Shown: positions 36,559 to 48,857, counted from the stretch's first letter. The stretch: DNA of 64,000 bases from Meloidogyne chitwoodi (GCA_015183035.1 JACZZP010000002.1:2046001-2110000); one strand, 5' to 3'. Numbers and translations are program-made. Notes: a model not told the origin generated them from the letters alone.

Positions 36559-37478
36559 TTTTAGGGGATTTTTTTAAATATGACCTAAATATAAATAAAT
36601 ATTTATTTTTTTTTAAATTAAAAATACTTTATTTAAGACATTTTTTTACTAAATTATTTTATTTTTTTAATTAATTATTTTTTAATTTTATTAAATTAAA
36701 AATATTATGTCTATAAATTAATTAATATTAATTGAAAATTTTTTTCTTCAGGATTGAGAAAAAAAAACAAAAAAATTATTTATTTAAATTAAAATTTTAT
36801 TTAAATAATAATAAATTTTAATTTAAAATTAGTCATCTTATTTTACTAATTAAAAAATGTGGGCAAAAATTTAAAATACAAAGTAGTAGTAAAGAAATAA
36901 TTAAACTTAAAAGTGAAAATGAGAGAGAAGTTAGTGGGCGGTTGTGTTTTTGAAATAATTCGCAAATTAAATTTAATATTGAAAAAAATAAAATAAATAA
37001 ATATTTAAACAGGAAATTAAATAAAAAAATTTAATTTTTGTTAAAAAAAAATTAAATAAAAATATTAAAGTAAAATAAATAAATAAATAAATAAATTAAT
37101 TAATTAATTTAAGGCATTTTGTTATTTTTATGTGTATAGATTTATAATAGCTAACAACAAATTTAAAAAAAATTAAAGCTCTTTAACGGATAAAGTTAGA
37201 GCTCTAAAAGTTTCACATCTTGCTGGGTACTTTTTATGGGCTATCAGGAAAAATTATGACTTCGGACCTGCGGGGGTCCCTTGGTACCTAAATCGCGATG
37301 GTCACATGGATATCTCGGGAACGGTATGAGATAGCGGAAAAGTTCTGCTGGGAGGCGATTGAAGCAGAACAATTAGATATCCGTAGGAAAAAACTCGAAG
37401 TCGAACTTCGAATTTAAAAGGTAGTTATTGGGGGGCAAAAATTCAAAATCCCGAAATTTTTTGTAAATTGAAAAATTT
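36559..37478. other. Upstream region of the MUP-4-like gene and a non-coding repeat
   Basis: 36559 to about 37140 is AT-rich and should hold the promoter. A more GC-balanced block follows (about 37180-37420: ACTTCGGACCTGCGGGGGTC, GGTATGAGATAGCGG). It looks like part of a dispersed repeat, but I find no coding frame or clear ends. Confidence 0.4.
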
Positions 37479-38027
37479 AAAAGCCTTTAAGATATATCAA
37501 TAAGTTGAGAGTGACCTGTCATAAAAGAAGAGGGAAAATGTGAAGCAAAAAGTTTCTGAAGCAGGAAAAAAGTGAAGCAAGGGTTGAAGCAAGTTAAAAC
37601 TGAAGCAATGTACAATTGTAACAAAGTACAATTGTACAAAAGTACAATTGTATAAAGTAAAATTGTGCAAATTTACAAAAGTACAATTGTACAAAATTAC
37701 AATTGTACAAATGTATCTTGAGTCTGAGACACTTGAGTCTGAGACACATGAGTCTGAGACACATGAGTCTGAGACACTTGAGTCTGAGACACTTGAGTCT
37801 GAGACACTTGAGTCTGAGACACTTGAGTCTGAGACACTTGAGTCTGAGACACTTGAGTCTGAGACACTTGAGTCTGAGACACTTTGAAAAGCCTTTAAGA
37901 TATATCAATCAGTTGAGAGTGACCTGTCATAAAAGAAGAGAAAAAATGTGAAGCAAAGTTTCTGAAGCAGGGGAAAAAGTGAAGCAAGGTTTTGAAGCAG
38001 GGGAAATTGAAGCAAAGTTTTGAAGCA
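37479..38027. repeat. Long direct repeat flanking a 15-bp minisatellite
   Basis: AAGCCTTTAAGATATATCAA and the following block of about 130 bp occur at 37479-37607 and again at 37887-38027. Between them are GTACAATTGTAC-rich sequence and a 15-bp minisatellite. The second copy shows several small changes, including a duplicated GAAGCAGGGGAAA stretch. Confidence 0.85.
37717..37881. repeat. 15-bp minisatellite, 11 copies
   Basis: CTTGAGTCTGAGACA is repeated 11 times; copies 2 and 3 read CATGAGTCTGAGACA at the junction. As 15 is a multiple of 3, open frames appear on both strands (LESET, VSQTQ, SLRHL and so on). These are artefacts of the repeat. Confidence 0.95.
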
Positions 38028-38330
38028 ATGTACAAATACAAATTTACAAAAGTACAATTGTACAAAAGTACAAATGTACAAAATTGCAATTGTACAAACG
38101 TACAATTGTAAACTTTTACAAAAGTACAAATGTATAAACGTACAAAATTGCTATTGTACAAACGTACAAAATTGCAATTGTACAAATTACATGTACAAAA
38201 TCACAAACGTACAATTGTAAAATTTTACAAAAGTACAATAGTACAAATGTCAAAATTACAATTGTACAAAAGTGCAATAGTACAAAAGTATAATTGTACA
38301 AATTTACAAAATTGCAATTGTAGTATTATT
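38028..38330. repeat. GTACAATTGTAC palindromic short repeat
   Basis: ACAATTGTACAAAAGTACAA-type units of about 15-16 bp recur irregularly here and at 37607-37715. GTACAATTGTAC is a perfect palindrome, so either strand can form many small hairpins. Confidence 0.8.
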
Positions 38331-39054
38331 ACCTCAGAAAATCGATTTTTTCGAAAAAAAATCAACTAAAATTTTCCATATTATTTTTCCAAAGGGGTAC
38401 CCCTTTTCGAATATTTCCAAAAAATTCAATTGACCTTAACTTTGTGAATTTTGGTCAGATTAGACTGTAACAAAGGTTATTAAATAAAGCAAAAAATTAG
38501 TTATTTTTTGAATGAAGAAAAAGTTGAAAAATTTTAAAGTTAGGGGTACTTATGGTCGAAAAACTTAAAAATAAAATATTCGGGTTTTTGAAAATTTTTC
38601 GGGGTTTTTGCCATTGGATTGGACTGAAAGTATTTTTATACAATAAAGCTCATTTTTTAACACGTAATATCATTTTAAAAAGTTAAAAAAGGTTTCTTTT
38701 GAAAAAGTTGTGAATTTTTAAAATTTTTGGCATAAAATCCCATCAAAATTTTGAGGTAAAAAATGGCAGACATCAAAATTAATGTAATATGGGCAAATGA
38801 TATATCATTTGAAAGCCCTCATGAAGCTGAGTCTAAAAATATTTTTATTTAAATTTTTGGGTCAGTTTTGACCAAGTTACGGTGGGTCAAAATTTTAGCT
38901 ATGGGGGTTATGAGGGTGAAACCTACGAGAAAAGGGGTATATATGTATAAGGCTGCGTTGCAGCATCCCTTTAAAATGAGGCACAGTGAGTTTAGTTTTA
39001 ATATCCATCAGAAAAAGGATCCCAGAAAGCTGAGTTGAAGCATCCATCTGAATG
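38331..39054. other. Non-coding spacer
   Basis: No convincing exon. GGGGTACCCC at 38395-38404 is a palindrome. The composition (AAAATTTTTCGGGG-type tracts) suggests old transposon-derived DNA, but I cannot define ends. Confidence 0.4.
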
Positions 39055-39600
39055 AAGAACCGAAGGCCCAAGGTGTCCATATGTAATAATAAACCGAGGG
39101 CCGAAGGCCCGAGATGTGGCATCCATCTGAAATGGTAGAACCGAGGGCCGAAGACCCGAGGTCTGACATCCATCTGCAAGGATGAACCGTGGGCCGAAGG
39201 CCCGAGGTTTGACACCCATATGAAATGTTGAACAGAGGTCCCGAGGTCTGACATCCATCTGCAATGATGAAACGAGGGCCGAAGGCCCGAGGTGTGACAC
39301 CAATATGCAATGAAGAAACGAGGGCCGAAGGCCCGAGGTGTTACATCCATCTGCAATGATGAACAGAGGGCCGAAGGCCCGAGGTGATCCATCTATAGTG
39401 AAGAAACGAGAGTCGAAGGCCAGCGGTGATCCATATGTAATAAGAAACGAGGGCCGAAGGCCTGAGGTGTCCATCTGTATTAAAAAACCGAGGGCCGAAG
39501 GCCAGAGTTAATCCGTTTGTAATAAAGAAACGAGGGCCGAAGTCCCGAGATGTGACATCCATCTGCAATGAAGAACCGAGGCCGAAGGCCCGAGTTGATA
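39055..39600. repeat. About 46-bp GC-rich minisatellite, about 12 copies
   Basis: Units of 39-47 bp each contain GAGGGCCGAAGGCCCGAGG, whose GGGCC/GGCCC halves form a hairpin, followed by ATCCATCTGCAATGATGAA-type sequence. Copies differ by point changes and short deletions. An isolated related unit lies at about 40125-40150. Long minus-strand open frames through this block are repeat artefacts. Confidence 0.88.
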
Positions 39601-39609
39601 CTATCAGAA

Positions 39610-40140
39610 TGATAAAACATTTTGACAATGGGTAATCGAATAGTGGGAATTCAATAGACATGGTCATTTTGGTGCCAAAATTGAGTGGCATTGAAACGAG
39701 CTAATAAATTCTTATTCAAATAATGTGTGATTTATTGAAGATAATAGTAATCGACTATGGGGAATTTTTTAGTACAGTTATTATGGTGTCAGTGTTGAGT
39801 GTGTCAATGAAACGGCCAAATAAAAAAATATTTAAAAATAAAATATTTATTCAAAAATAATGTGAGATTTATTGGAGATAATAGTAATCGACTATGGGGA
39901 ATTTTTTGGGACAGGTTATTATGGTGCCAGAGTTGAGTGTCGCAATGAAACAGCCTAATAAAAAATTTTTAAAAATAATACGGGATTTAAGGGAATAATA
40001 GCTAATCGAGTATGGGGAATTCAATGAGCATGTCATTTTGGTGCCCAAATTGAGTGTGGCACTGAAATGGCCAAATAAATTTAAAAAAGGCGTGATTTCA
40101 TAAGGATAATGGGAAATCGACTATTATGAAGGTGCGAGGG
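39610..40140. repeat. Degenerate tandem repeat of 112-136 bp
   Basis: TAATCGACTATGGGGAATT-like segments recur at about 39630, 39748, 39884, 39996 and 40110. Each is followed by GGTGCCA and TTGAGTGTGGCA-type blocks. Copies are well diverged, so this is older than the neighbouring minisatellite, with which it shares its right end. Confidence 0.75.
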
Positions 40141-40159
40141 CTGAAGGCCCGAGGTGTAA

Positions 40160-41996
40160 TAAACATTGGGACCCCCGCACATTTAACAAGAATATTTAAA
40201 ACTTCTAGCAGCGCGCGAAGCGCGCCCCAAAGCCCGTTAGGGCTTTTTAACAACCAAAAATATTTTTTACCCAAAATTTTTTTTAACTTTCCAAATTTTT
40301 TAATACATTATGCTTTTCTTACACCCCATGTATCTACACTACTGAGTTGTGCACGCTTTCACTAGTTAAATTTAAATAAAAATTAAAAAAAATATTAATT
40401 AACTCTAAATATAAAATAAATTAAGGTATTTATCTGTGAGTGTCCTCATTATGTCAAAATATCCGGTGTCCTTATAACGAGAGTCAGATTAGAAATAAAC
40501 ATAAATAATCTCTCATTTTCACAAGAGAATTTTCCAAAAATAAAAATTAATAAAAATAAAATAATTAAAATTAAATTAATTAATTAATAATAAATTAAAT
40601 ATATATATTTTTTAAATTCTTTAAAAAAATAAGTATATTTATTGAGGAAAATAAAATAAATAAATTTTAAAAAAATATTCAGTTAATAAATATACGGATT
40701 TAAATATTTAATTAAAATAATTAAGAAAAATAATTTAAAAAATTTAATTAATTAAAAAATGGATTTTTAAATAGAAAAAAAATTAAAAATTAATTAATTG
40801 TGATTTAATAAATTTTAAAAAAAAATTAAAAAAAAAATCAATATTTATTTGAAAAAGCAAAAATCAAACAAATTTATTAGCTTTAAAAATAAATAAAAAT
40901 TCAATTTTGGCCACAAATATATAAATAAAAATAAATATTTTCACACAATAATAAAACAACAGGTTGTATTTTCTCTCATCAAAAACTAAAACCACAAAAA
41001 AACACATTTATTTTATTTATTTATTTTTACAAAATGTGCGAGGCTCTTCTTTTTTTCATTTTTTAATGCAACCAAAACGCCTATTTATTTTTTCTTTTTT
41101 TCCAAAAACATTAAAGTAAAAATGTTTCCACTAAATACTAAAAAGGGAAAAAAAGAAAAATCAGTCAGTCAATCGTATTAAAAAGACAAAATGGCAGCAG
41201 AGAAATGAAGGACGTTTTAACGCTGAAATTTAATTTAATAAGGATTTGGATTAAAAAGAATTTTTAAAAAATATTAATACATTTATTTAGTGCCAGAAAA
41301 ATTTTTTTTTTAAATTTTTAGAAATTTTGAAATTTTTTTTTAAATTCCACCTATAAGAATAAAATAGGGTGTTTTTTTGAATTTTTGGAATAACTTTATA
41401 AATTTTGATTTTTTTGTGGGTAAATGTAATGTATATACATTCGATAGCATTTTGAAAGGGCTATCGAATGTATATAAAAGTTTTTTGAAAAAAGTCGAAC
41501 AATGTCGAAAAAATGTCAAAAAACGTGTTTTTTTCAAGAGAAAAAGGGGCAGTAGCTGTGGTTTTTGAACTACAACTTTTTTGTGGATAAAGGTCAGAGT
41601 TGGTCCCAGCAGTAGGGCACACCTTCTTCAGACTTTGGGCTATCGAATGGTATAAAATTTTTATGGATCGGATAAAGATTTAGGGTAGATATGTTGTTTA
41701 CAAGAATTAAAAAATTGAGATTTATGAGATAGAGGCAAAGTCAAAAGCACTTTTATTTTAAAGTTGATAAGATGGGTTGTGGTATAGTGGTAATGTGTTG
41801 GATTTGCTAATTTGAATGCGGGTTCGAACTCGAAGGTCAAAAATATTTTTGAAAAATGTTTCAAGGTTATAAAAACGCAAGACATTTTCTAGAATTAGTG
41901 TTACAAGCGCGAAGCGGTTTCTATAAACTTCAGTCGCGAAGCTGCTATTCGTATAAAAAAAAGTTCTCCAATCCTTGTATGTATTCCACTAGTACT
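40160..41996. other. Intergenic DNA with hairpins and repeat fragments
   Basis: About 40208-40226 contains AGCGCGCGAAGCGCGCCCC, a GC-rich inverted repeat. At 41430-41476 a hairpin pairs TATACATTCGATAGC with GCTATCGAATGTATA. The rest is AT-rich without exons I can support. A tRNA-like stretch at 41772-41836 is listed separately. Confidence 0.45.
41772..41836 (+). other. tRNA-like sequence (possible SINE or tRNA relic)
   Basis: TGGTATAGTGG resembles an A box and GGGTTCGAACTC a B box about 42 bp later. The ends do not pair as an acceptor stem. It lies about 160 bp before the 62-bp satellite. Confidence 0.4.
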
Positions 41997-44900
41997 GAAT
42001 TTTACAAAATTCTCCAAATTATTTTTATTTTTTGTTTATCAGAATTTTTTGTTATTCTGAATTTTACAAAATTCTCCAAATTATTTTTATTTTTTGTTTA
42101 TCAGAATTTTTTGTTATTCTGAATTTTACAAAATTCTCCAAATTATTTTTATTTTTTGTTTATCAGAATTTTTTGTTATTCTGAATTTTACAAAATTCTC
42201 CAAATTATTTTTATTTTTTGTTTATCAGAATTTTTTGTTATTCTGAATTTTACAAAATTCTCCAAATTATTTTTATTTTTTGTTTATCAGAATTTTTTGT
42301 TATTCTGAATTTTACAAAATTCTCCAAATTATTTTTATTTTTTGTGTATCAGAATTTTTTGTTATTCTGACTTTTACAAAATTCTCCAAATTATTTTTAT
42401 TTTTTGTTTATCAGAATTTTTTGTTATTCTGAATTTTACAAAATTCTCCAAATTATTTTTATTTTTTGTGTATCAGAATTTTTTGTTATTCTGACTTTTA
42501 CAAAATTCTCCAAATTATTTTTATTTTTTGTGTATCAGAATTTTTTGTTATTCTGACTTTTACAAAATTCTCCAAATTATTTTTATTTTTTGTTTATCAG
42601 AATTTTTTGTTATTCTGAATTTTACAAAATTCTCCAAATTATTTTTATTTTTTGTGTATCAGAATTTTTTGTTATTCTGACTTTTACAAAATTCTCCAAA
42701 TTATTTTTATTTTTTGTTTATCAGAATTTTTTGTTATTCTGAATTTTACAAAATTCTCCAAATTATTTTTATTTTTTGTTTATCAGAATTTTTTGTTATT
42801 CTGAATTTTACAAAATTCTCCAAATTATTTTTATTTTTTGTGTATCAGAATTTTTTGTTATTCTGACTTTTACAAAATTCTCCAAATTATTTTTATTTTT
42901 TGTGTATCAGAATTTTTTGTTATTCTGACTTTTACAAAATTCTCCAAATTATTTTTATTTTTTGTTTATCAGAATTTTTTGTTATTCTGAATTTTACAAA
43001 ATTCTCCAAATTATTTTTATTTTTTGTGTATCAGAATTTTTTGTTATTCTGACTTTTACAAAATTCTCCAAATTATTTTTATTTTTTGTGTATCAGAATT
43101 TTTTGTTATTCTGACTTTTACAAAATTCTCCAAATTATTTTTATTTTTTGTTTATCAGAATTTTTTGTTATTCTGAATTTTACAAAATTCTCCAAATTAT
43201 TTTTATTTTTTGTGTATCAGAATTTTTTGTTATTCTGACTTTTACAAAATTCTCCAAATTATTTTTATTTTTTGTGTATCAGAATTTTTTGTTATTCTGA
43301 CTTTTACAAAATTCTCCAAATTATTTTTATTTTTTGTTTATCAGAATTTTTTGTTATTCTGAATTTTACAAAATTCTCCAAATTATTTTTATTTTTTGTG
43401 TATCAGAATTTTTTGTTATTCTGACTTTTACAAAATTCTCCAAATTATTTTTATTTTTTGTGTATCAGAATTTTTTGTTATTCTGACTTTTACAAAATTC
43501 TCCAAATTATTTTTATTTTTTGTTTATCAGAATTTTTTGTTATTCTGAATTTTACAAAATTCTCCAAATTATTTTTATTTTTTGTGTATCAGAATTTTTT
43601 GTTATTCTGACTTTTACAAAATTCTCCAAATTATTTTTATTTTTTGTGTATCAGAATTTTTTGTTATTCTGACTTTTACAAAATTCTCCAAATTATTTTT
43701 ATTTTTTGTTTATCAGAATTTTTTGTTATTCTGAATTTTACAAAATTCTCCAAATTATTTTTATTTTTTGTGTATCAGAATTTTTTGTTATTCTGACTTT
43801 TACAAAATTCTCCAAATTATTTTTATTTTTTGTGTATCAGAATTTTTTGTTATTCTGACTTTTACAAAATTCTCCAAATTATTTTTATTTTTTGTTTATC
43901 AGAATTTTTTGTTATTCTGAATTTTACAAAATTCTCCAAATTATTTTTATTTTTTGTGTATCAGAATTTTTTGTTATTCTGACTTTTACAAAATTCTCCA
44001 AATTATTTTTATTTTTTGTGTATCAGAATTTTTTGTTATTCTGACTTTTACAAAATTCTCCAAATTATTTTTATTTTTTGTTTATCAGAATTTTTTGTTA
44101 TTCTGAATTTTACAAAATTCTCCAAATTATTTTTATTTTTTGTGTATCAGAATTTTTTGTTATTCTGACTTTTACAAAATTCTCCAAATTATTTTTATTT
44201 TTTGTTTATCAGAATTTTTTGTTATTCTGAATTTTACAAAATTCTCCAAATTATTTTTATTTTTTGTTTATCAGAATTTTTTGTTATTCTGAATTTTACA
44301 AAATTCTCCAAATTATTTTTATTTTTTGTTTATCAGAATTTTTTGTTATTCTGAATTTTACAAAATTCTCCAAATTATTTTTATTTTTTGTTTATCAGAA
44401 TTTTTTGTTATTCTGACTTTTACAAAATTCTCCAAATTATTTTTATTTTTTGTGTATCAGAATTTTTTGTTATTCTGACTTTTACAAAATTCTCCAAATT
44501 ATTTTTATTTTTTGTTTATCAGAATTTTTTGTTATTCTGAATTTTACAAAATTCTCCAAATTATTTTTATTTTTTGTTTATCAGAATTTTTTGTTATTCT
44601 GAATTTTACAAAATTCTCCAAATTATTTTTATTTTTTGTTTATCAGAATTTTTTGTTATTCTGAATTTTACAAAATTCTCCAAATTATTTTTATTTTTTG
44701 TTTATCAGAATTTTTTGTTATTCTGAATTTTACAAAATTCTCCAAATTATTTTTATTTTTTGTTTATCAGAATTTTTTGTTATTCTGAATTTTACAAAAT
44801 TCTCCAAATTATTTTTATTTTTTGTTTATCTGAATTTTTTGTTATTCTGAATTTTACAAAATTCTCCAAATTATTTTTATTTTTTGTTTATCAGAATTTT

Positions 44901-45888
44901 TTGTTATTCTGAATTTTACAAAATTCTCCAAATTATTTTTATTTTTTGTTTATCAGAATTTTTTGTTATTCTGACTTTTACAAAATTCTCCAAATTATTT
45001 TTATTTTTTGTGTATCAGAATTTTTTGTTATTCTGACTTTTACAAAATTCTCCAAATTATTTTTATTTTTTGTTTATCAGAATTTTTTGTTATTCTGACT
45101 TTTACAAAATTCTCCAAATTATTTTTATTTTTTGTTTATCAGAATTTTTTGTTATTCTGAATTTTACAAAATTCTCCAAATTATTTTTATTTTTTGTTTA
45201 TCAGAATTTTTTGTTATTCTGACTTTTACAAAATTCTCCAAATTATTTTTATTTTTTGTGTATCAGAATTTTTTGTTATTCTGACTTTTACAAAATTCTC
45301 CAAATTATTTTTATTTTTTGTTTATCAGAATTTTTTGTTATTCTGACTTTTACAAAATTCTCCAAATTATTTTTATTTTTTGTTTATCAGAATTTTTTGT
45401 TATTCTGAATTTTACAAAATTCTCCAAATTATTTTTATTTTTTGTTTATCAGAATTTTTTGTTATTCTGACTTTTACAAAATTCTCCAAATTATTTTTAT
45501 TTTTTGTTTATCAGAATTTTTTGTTATTCTGACTTTTACAAAATTCTCCAAATTATTTTTATTTTTTGTGTATCAGAATTTTTTGTTATTCTGACTTTTA
45601 CAAAATTCTCCAAATTATTTTTATTTTTTGTTTATCAGAATTTTTTGTTATTCTGAATTTTACAAAATTCTCCAAATTATTTTTATTTTTTGTTTATCAG
45701 AATTTTTTGTTATTCTGAATTTTACAAAATTCTCCAAATTATTTTTATTTTTTGTGTATCAGAATTTTTTGTTATTCTGACTTTTACAAAATTCTCCAAA
45801 TTATTTTTATTTTTTGTTTATCAGAATTTTTTGTTATTCTGACTTTTACAAAATTCTCCAAATTATTTTTATTTTTTGTTTATCAGAA
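41997..45888. repeat. 62-bp satellite array, about 63 copies
   Basis: Head-to-tail 62-bp units begin with the inverted-repeat motif GAATTTTACAAAATTC. Two forms differ at linked sites: form A has GTTTATCAG with a following CTGAATTTT, and form B has GTGTATCAG with a following CTGACTTTT. From about 42720 to 44130 the order is A-B-B repeated about eight times, a 186-bp higher-order unit. Toward the right end A and mixed forms prevail. Confidence 0.95.
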
Positions 45889-46742
45889 AATAATAAAACA
45901 CTCCCTGTAGGTCCAAATTTGAATGGGCCAAATTGTTTTAAGAGATTTGACCGAATTGGCAATTGGACAAATTGGTTTACGATCTATAGGGTTTCGATCT
46001 ATAGGGGTGGACCCACCAAATTAGTTAATTATTTTATTTTTTTTAATAATAAATATTACCATCTTCTAAACTTTATGTAACAATTTAAATTTATAATCAA
46101 AAATGTTTACTTTAATTAAATTGCCAATATTTAATTATACTTCCCAACACATATATAATTATGATTAAATAATTTTATAAAATAAGTATGTACTTTAATT
46201 TTAATATATAATTATAATTAAATATATATAATTTTAAAGTAATTTAATAGTAATATTATATAATTTAAAATGGCACGTTATTTACCTTTATAAGTAAATT
46301 TTTATTTTTATTAATAAAATAACTTTAATAAATTATTTTTTATTTAAAATAAGATTAGAGCAATTCATTTCCTATTTTTTAAATTAATTATCAATAAAGG
46401 CAAGAAAAAAGAAACAAAAATAAATTTTTTTTAATTAAAAAAAAATTCCAAGTTAAACTATAAATTAAATGAAAACTTAAATATTCCCAAAACTGTTGTT
46501 TTTCTAATTGTAAGAAAAAAATAATTTTTTACCCTTTAGATGGTGGGAATTTTTTTTTAAATTCGACATGGGTAATTTGAAATTTAAATTCTCCTACACT
46601 TTTTTTATTTATTAAAAAAAAATTTTTAATTTAAAAATCTCCCAAATATAAACATTTTTCTTCATTAAAGTTGACTTACCTACTTTTGACAAAATTAATT
46701 AATTCAAAATATTAAAAAAAATATATTTTTTAATTTTTAAAT
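45889..46742. other. Spacer between satellite and chemoreceptor gene
   Basis: 45900-46020 is a less AT-rich fragment with GATCTATAGGG repeats and TTGGCAATTGGACAAATTGG, similar in style to the interior of the hAT-type element at 8662-9369 (GATCGAAACC, CCAATTGATCCAATTG). The rest is AT-rich and probably includes the promoter of the gene at 46743. Confidence 0.45.
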
Positions 46743-48443
46743 ATGAATTCTACATCATTAAATGTAAATTTTAAATTTTTTAAAATTATAATTAATTAAC
46801 TTGTTATTTTTTTAGAAGGAAGGCATTATTTTTGAATATATTTTTCCACCAATTGTTTTTACATTAATTTCAATTATTGGAATTTCATTGAATTTTAGTG
46901 TTTGTTATATGACAATTAAATATAGGTTGGTTATATTAAATTTAAAAAAATAAAAAAATTTTAACTTTCTTTTTCTTCCCAATAATTTCCAAAATTTGAC
47001 AAAAAAATAATAAATTTATTAATTAAAAAATATTTAGAAAACAATATTCTACACTTTCGAGTAATACAGCAATTTTAGTAACAATTCATTCTTTTTTTGA
47101 AATTCTTCATCAAACAGGAAATTTTTTTCATTTATTTATCACAGCAACTGGAAAGAATTTTATACCATTTAAAATTGCAATTTTATTTCAATTTCATTCA
47201 TTTATTGGATATTATACAAGTCTTTTTATGTTTAGTATTCTTAGTATTGATAGACTTTTTTCAGCTTGTTTTTCTATTTTGTAAGTATTTTTGGGCAATT
47301 TTATTACTTAAAGGGACGGAGTTGGCTATTTCATTGTAACTAGCATAACTTTTTTTATTTTAAACCATTTCAAATAATTTTTATATCATTCAATAGATCT
47401 CGAAAATTGCTTCTTTTCTCTAACTGGCCCGATTAGTTCATTTGATTTTAGAAAAAAGTTATGACCGAAAAACACGAAAATAGCTACTTTGTCATACAGT
47501 AACTTTTTCAAAAATGATCCAATTTGATCTGTCCAATTGGTAAAAATAATCCTTTTAATGAGATCTTTCAAATAATAAAAGAACTGTTCAGATCTATTAA
47601 GAAATAAAAAAGTTATGGCCAAAAAACAACCGGTTACTCTATTATAGGTCAAGTAGTATATGTAAGGGAAAATTAAAAATTAATTTTTAAATTAAATATT
47701 TTATTAAAATATTATTTTTAGTTATTATACAATTAATCGTCAAAAATATATTTTTATACATTTAATTTTAATTTTATTATTTATTTGTAATATAATATTT
47801 TCAATTATAAAATCTTTGTTTAATAATGCTGAAATATTAGTAAATGGAAGTATGGCAAATTCTAGTGCTTTACTTAGCAAAGAAAATATTATTTTATTTT
47901 TAACACAAATTATGACTGTCCCAGGAATTATTTCTTATATTCTTATTGGAATTATATTAAAGTTTAAAAATGGTAAAAATATTTAATTTAATTAATTTAT
48001 TTATTTTAATTAATTAATTTCTTTTATTATTTAGAATTAACCTCTGATCACTCAAAAAAGAAAATTTATCGTTCATTATTTTTAATTATTTTTGTCAATT
48101 TTTTTGGATATATTTCAAATTTATTAATTATTAAATATATTATAGTCCCATTAACTATTAAAAACTTATTAAGTTTATATTTAATTATTCCTGCATTAAT
48201 TATTAATTTATCTATTTCTTCTAATGCCCCAATACTTTATATTAATAGGTTGGTTTGTTTTAAATAAATTAATTAAATTAAATAAATATATTTTTATTTT
48301 TTTTCAGTACTGAATATAATGAAGCATACAAAAAAGAATTTAATTTAATTAAACAAAAAATAATTAAATTAATTAAATGTAATAATCAACAAATAAATAC
48401 TTCTTCTACTACTAGAGTTGAAATAATATCAAGAAATAATTAA
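46743..48443 (+). CDS. 7TM chemoreceptor-type GPCR, Srsx-like
   Basis: Six exons join in frame: 46743-46763, 46816-46925, 47038-47280, 47722-47972, 48035-48248 and 48308-48443. The product has 324 residues, typical for the family. Hydrophobic segments: PPIVFTLISIIGISLNFSVC (TM1), AILVTIHSFFEILHQTG (TM2), FHSFIGYYTSLFMFSILSID (TM3), then IHLILILLFICNIIFSII, LTQIMTVPGIISYILIGIIL, LFLIIFVNFFGYISNLLII and LYLIIPALIINLSISSNAPI. The LHQTG motif and SIDR after TM3 fit nematode Srsx receptors. The basic, Ser/Thr-rich C-terminus is cytoplasmic. The third intron is enlarged by about 320 bp of repeat-like DNA (47330-47650). The short first exon is less certain. A sensory or peptide ligand is unknown. 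Confidence 0.78.
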
Positions 48444-48857
48444 AATAAATTTAAAATTTTATTATTTGATTCGAATTTTTTTTAAATTTTTAGCTTTAAA
48501 TAATTAAAAATAAATAAATTTTAAATATTAAAAATTTTTTAAATTGTGGATTTGAGAGTTTATATAATAGACTTTACTGTTTTTATTGGTAGAAGTCAGA
48601 ATTTAAAAAAGTCTGGAAATGAAAACATAGAATTTCATGCCCATTTTGGCAATTGTGAATGACCTGATCTGTTCTAAAAACTAAAAATATTAAAACAGAA
48701 AAGGAGAGAATTCCAAAAAATATTAAATAAAAGGTAATATGTTTAGAGTCAACTCTTCAACTGAAATTTAAATTAAAAATATTTATATATTTATTTTTGG
48801 CGAAATGTATTTTTACTAAAATAAAAAATTCAAAAATATCACGAAATTAGTCGAAAA

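Noticed and set aside
37594..37951. Open frames on both strands through the 15-bp minisatellite
   Set aside because: The period is a multiple of three, so several frames stay open. No splice context or conserved protein.
38895..39691. Minus-strand frames of 100-165 codons over the GC-rich minisatellite
   Set aside because: Three different frames are open over the same repeats, which points to low stop-codon density in the repeat and not to coding.
9990..45888. Could the tandem arrays be CRISPR?
   Set aside because: Units are contiguous with no unique spacers, and the genome is eukaryotic.
41856..46080. Short plus-strand frames at both edges of the 62-bp satellite
   Set aside because: They run from unique sequence into repeat units with no domain or codon signal; 62 bp is not a multiple of three, so the frame closes quickly.
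47386..47652. 88-codon minus-strand frame in the chemoreceptor gene
   Set aside because: It lies wholly within intron 3 of the plus-strand receptor gene and looks like repeat-derived DNA.
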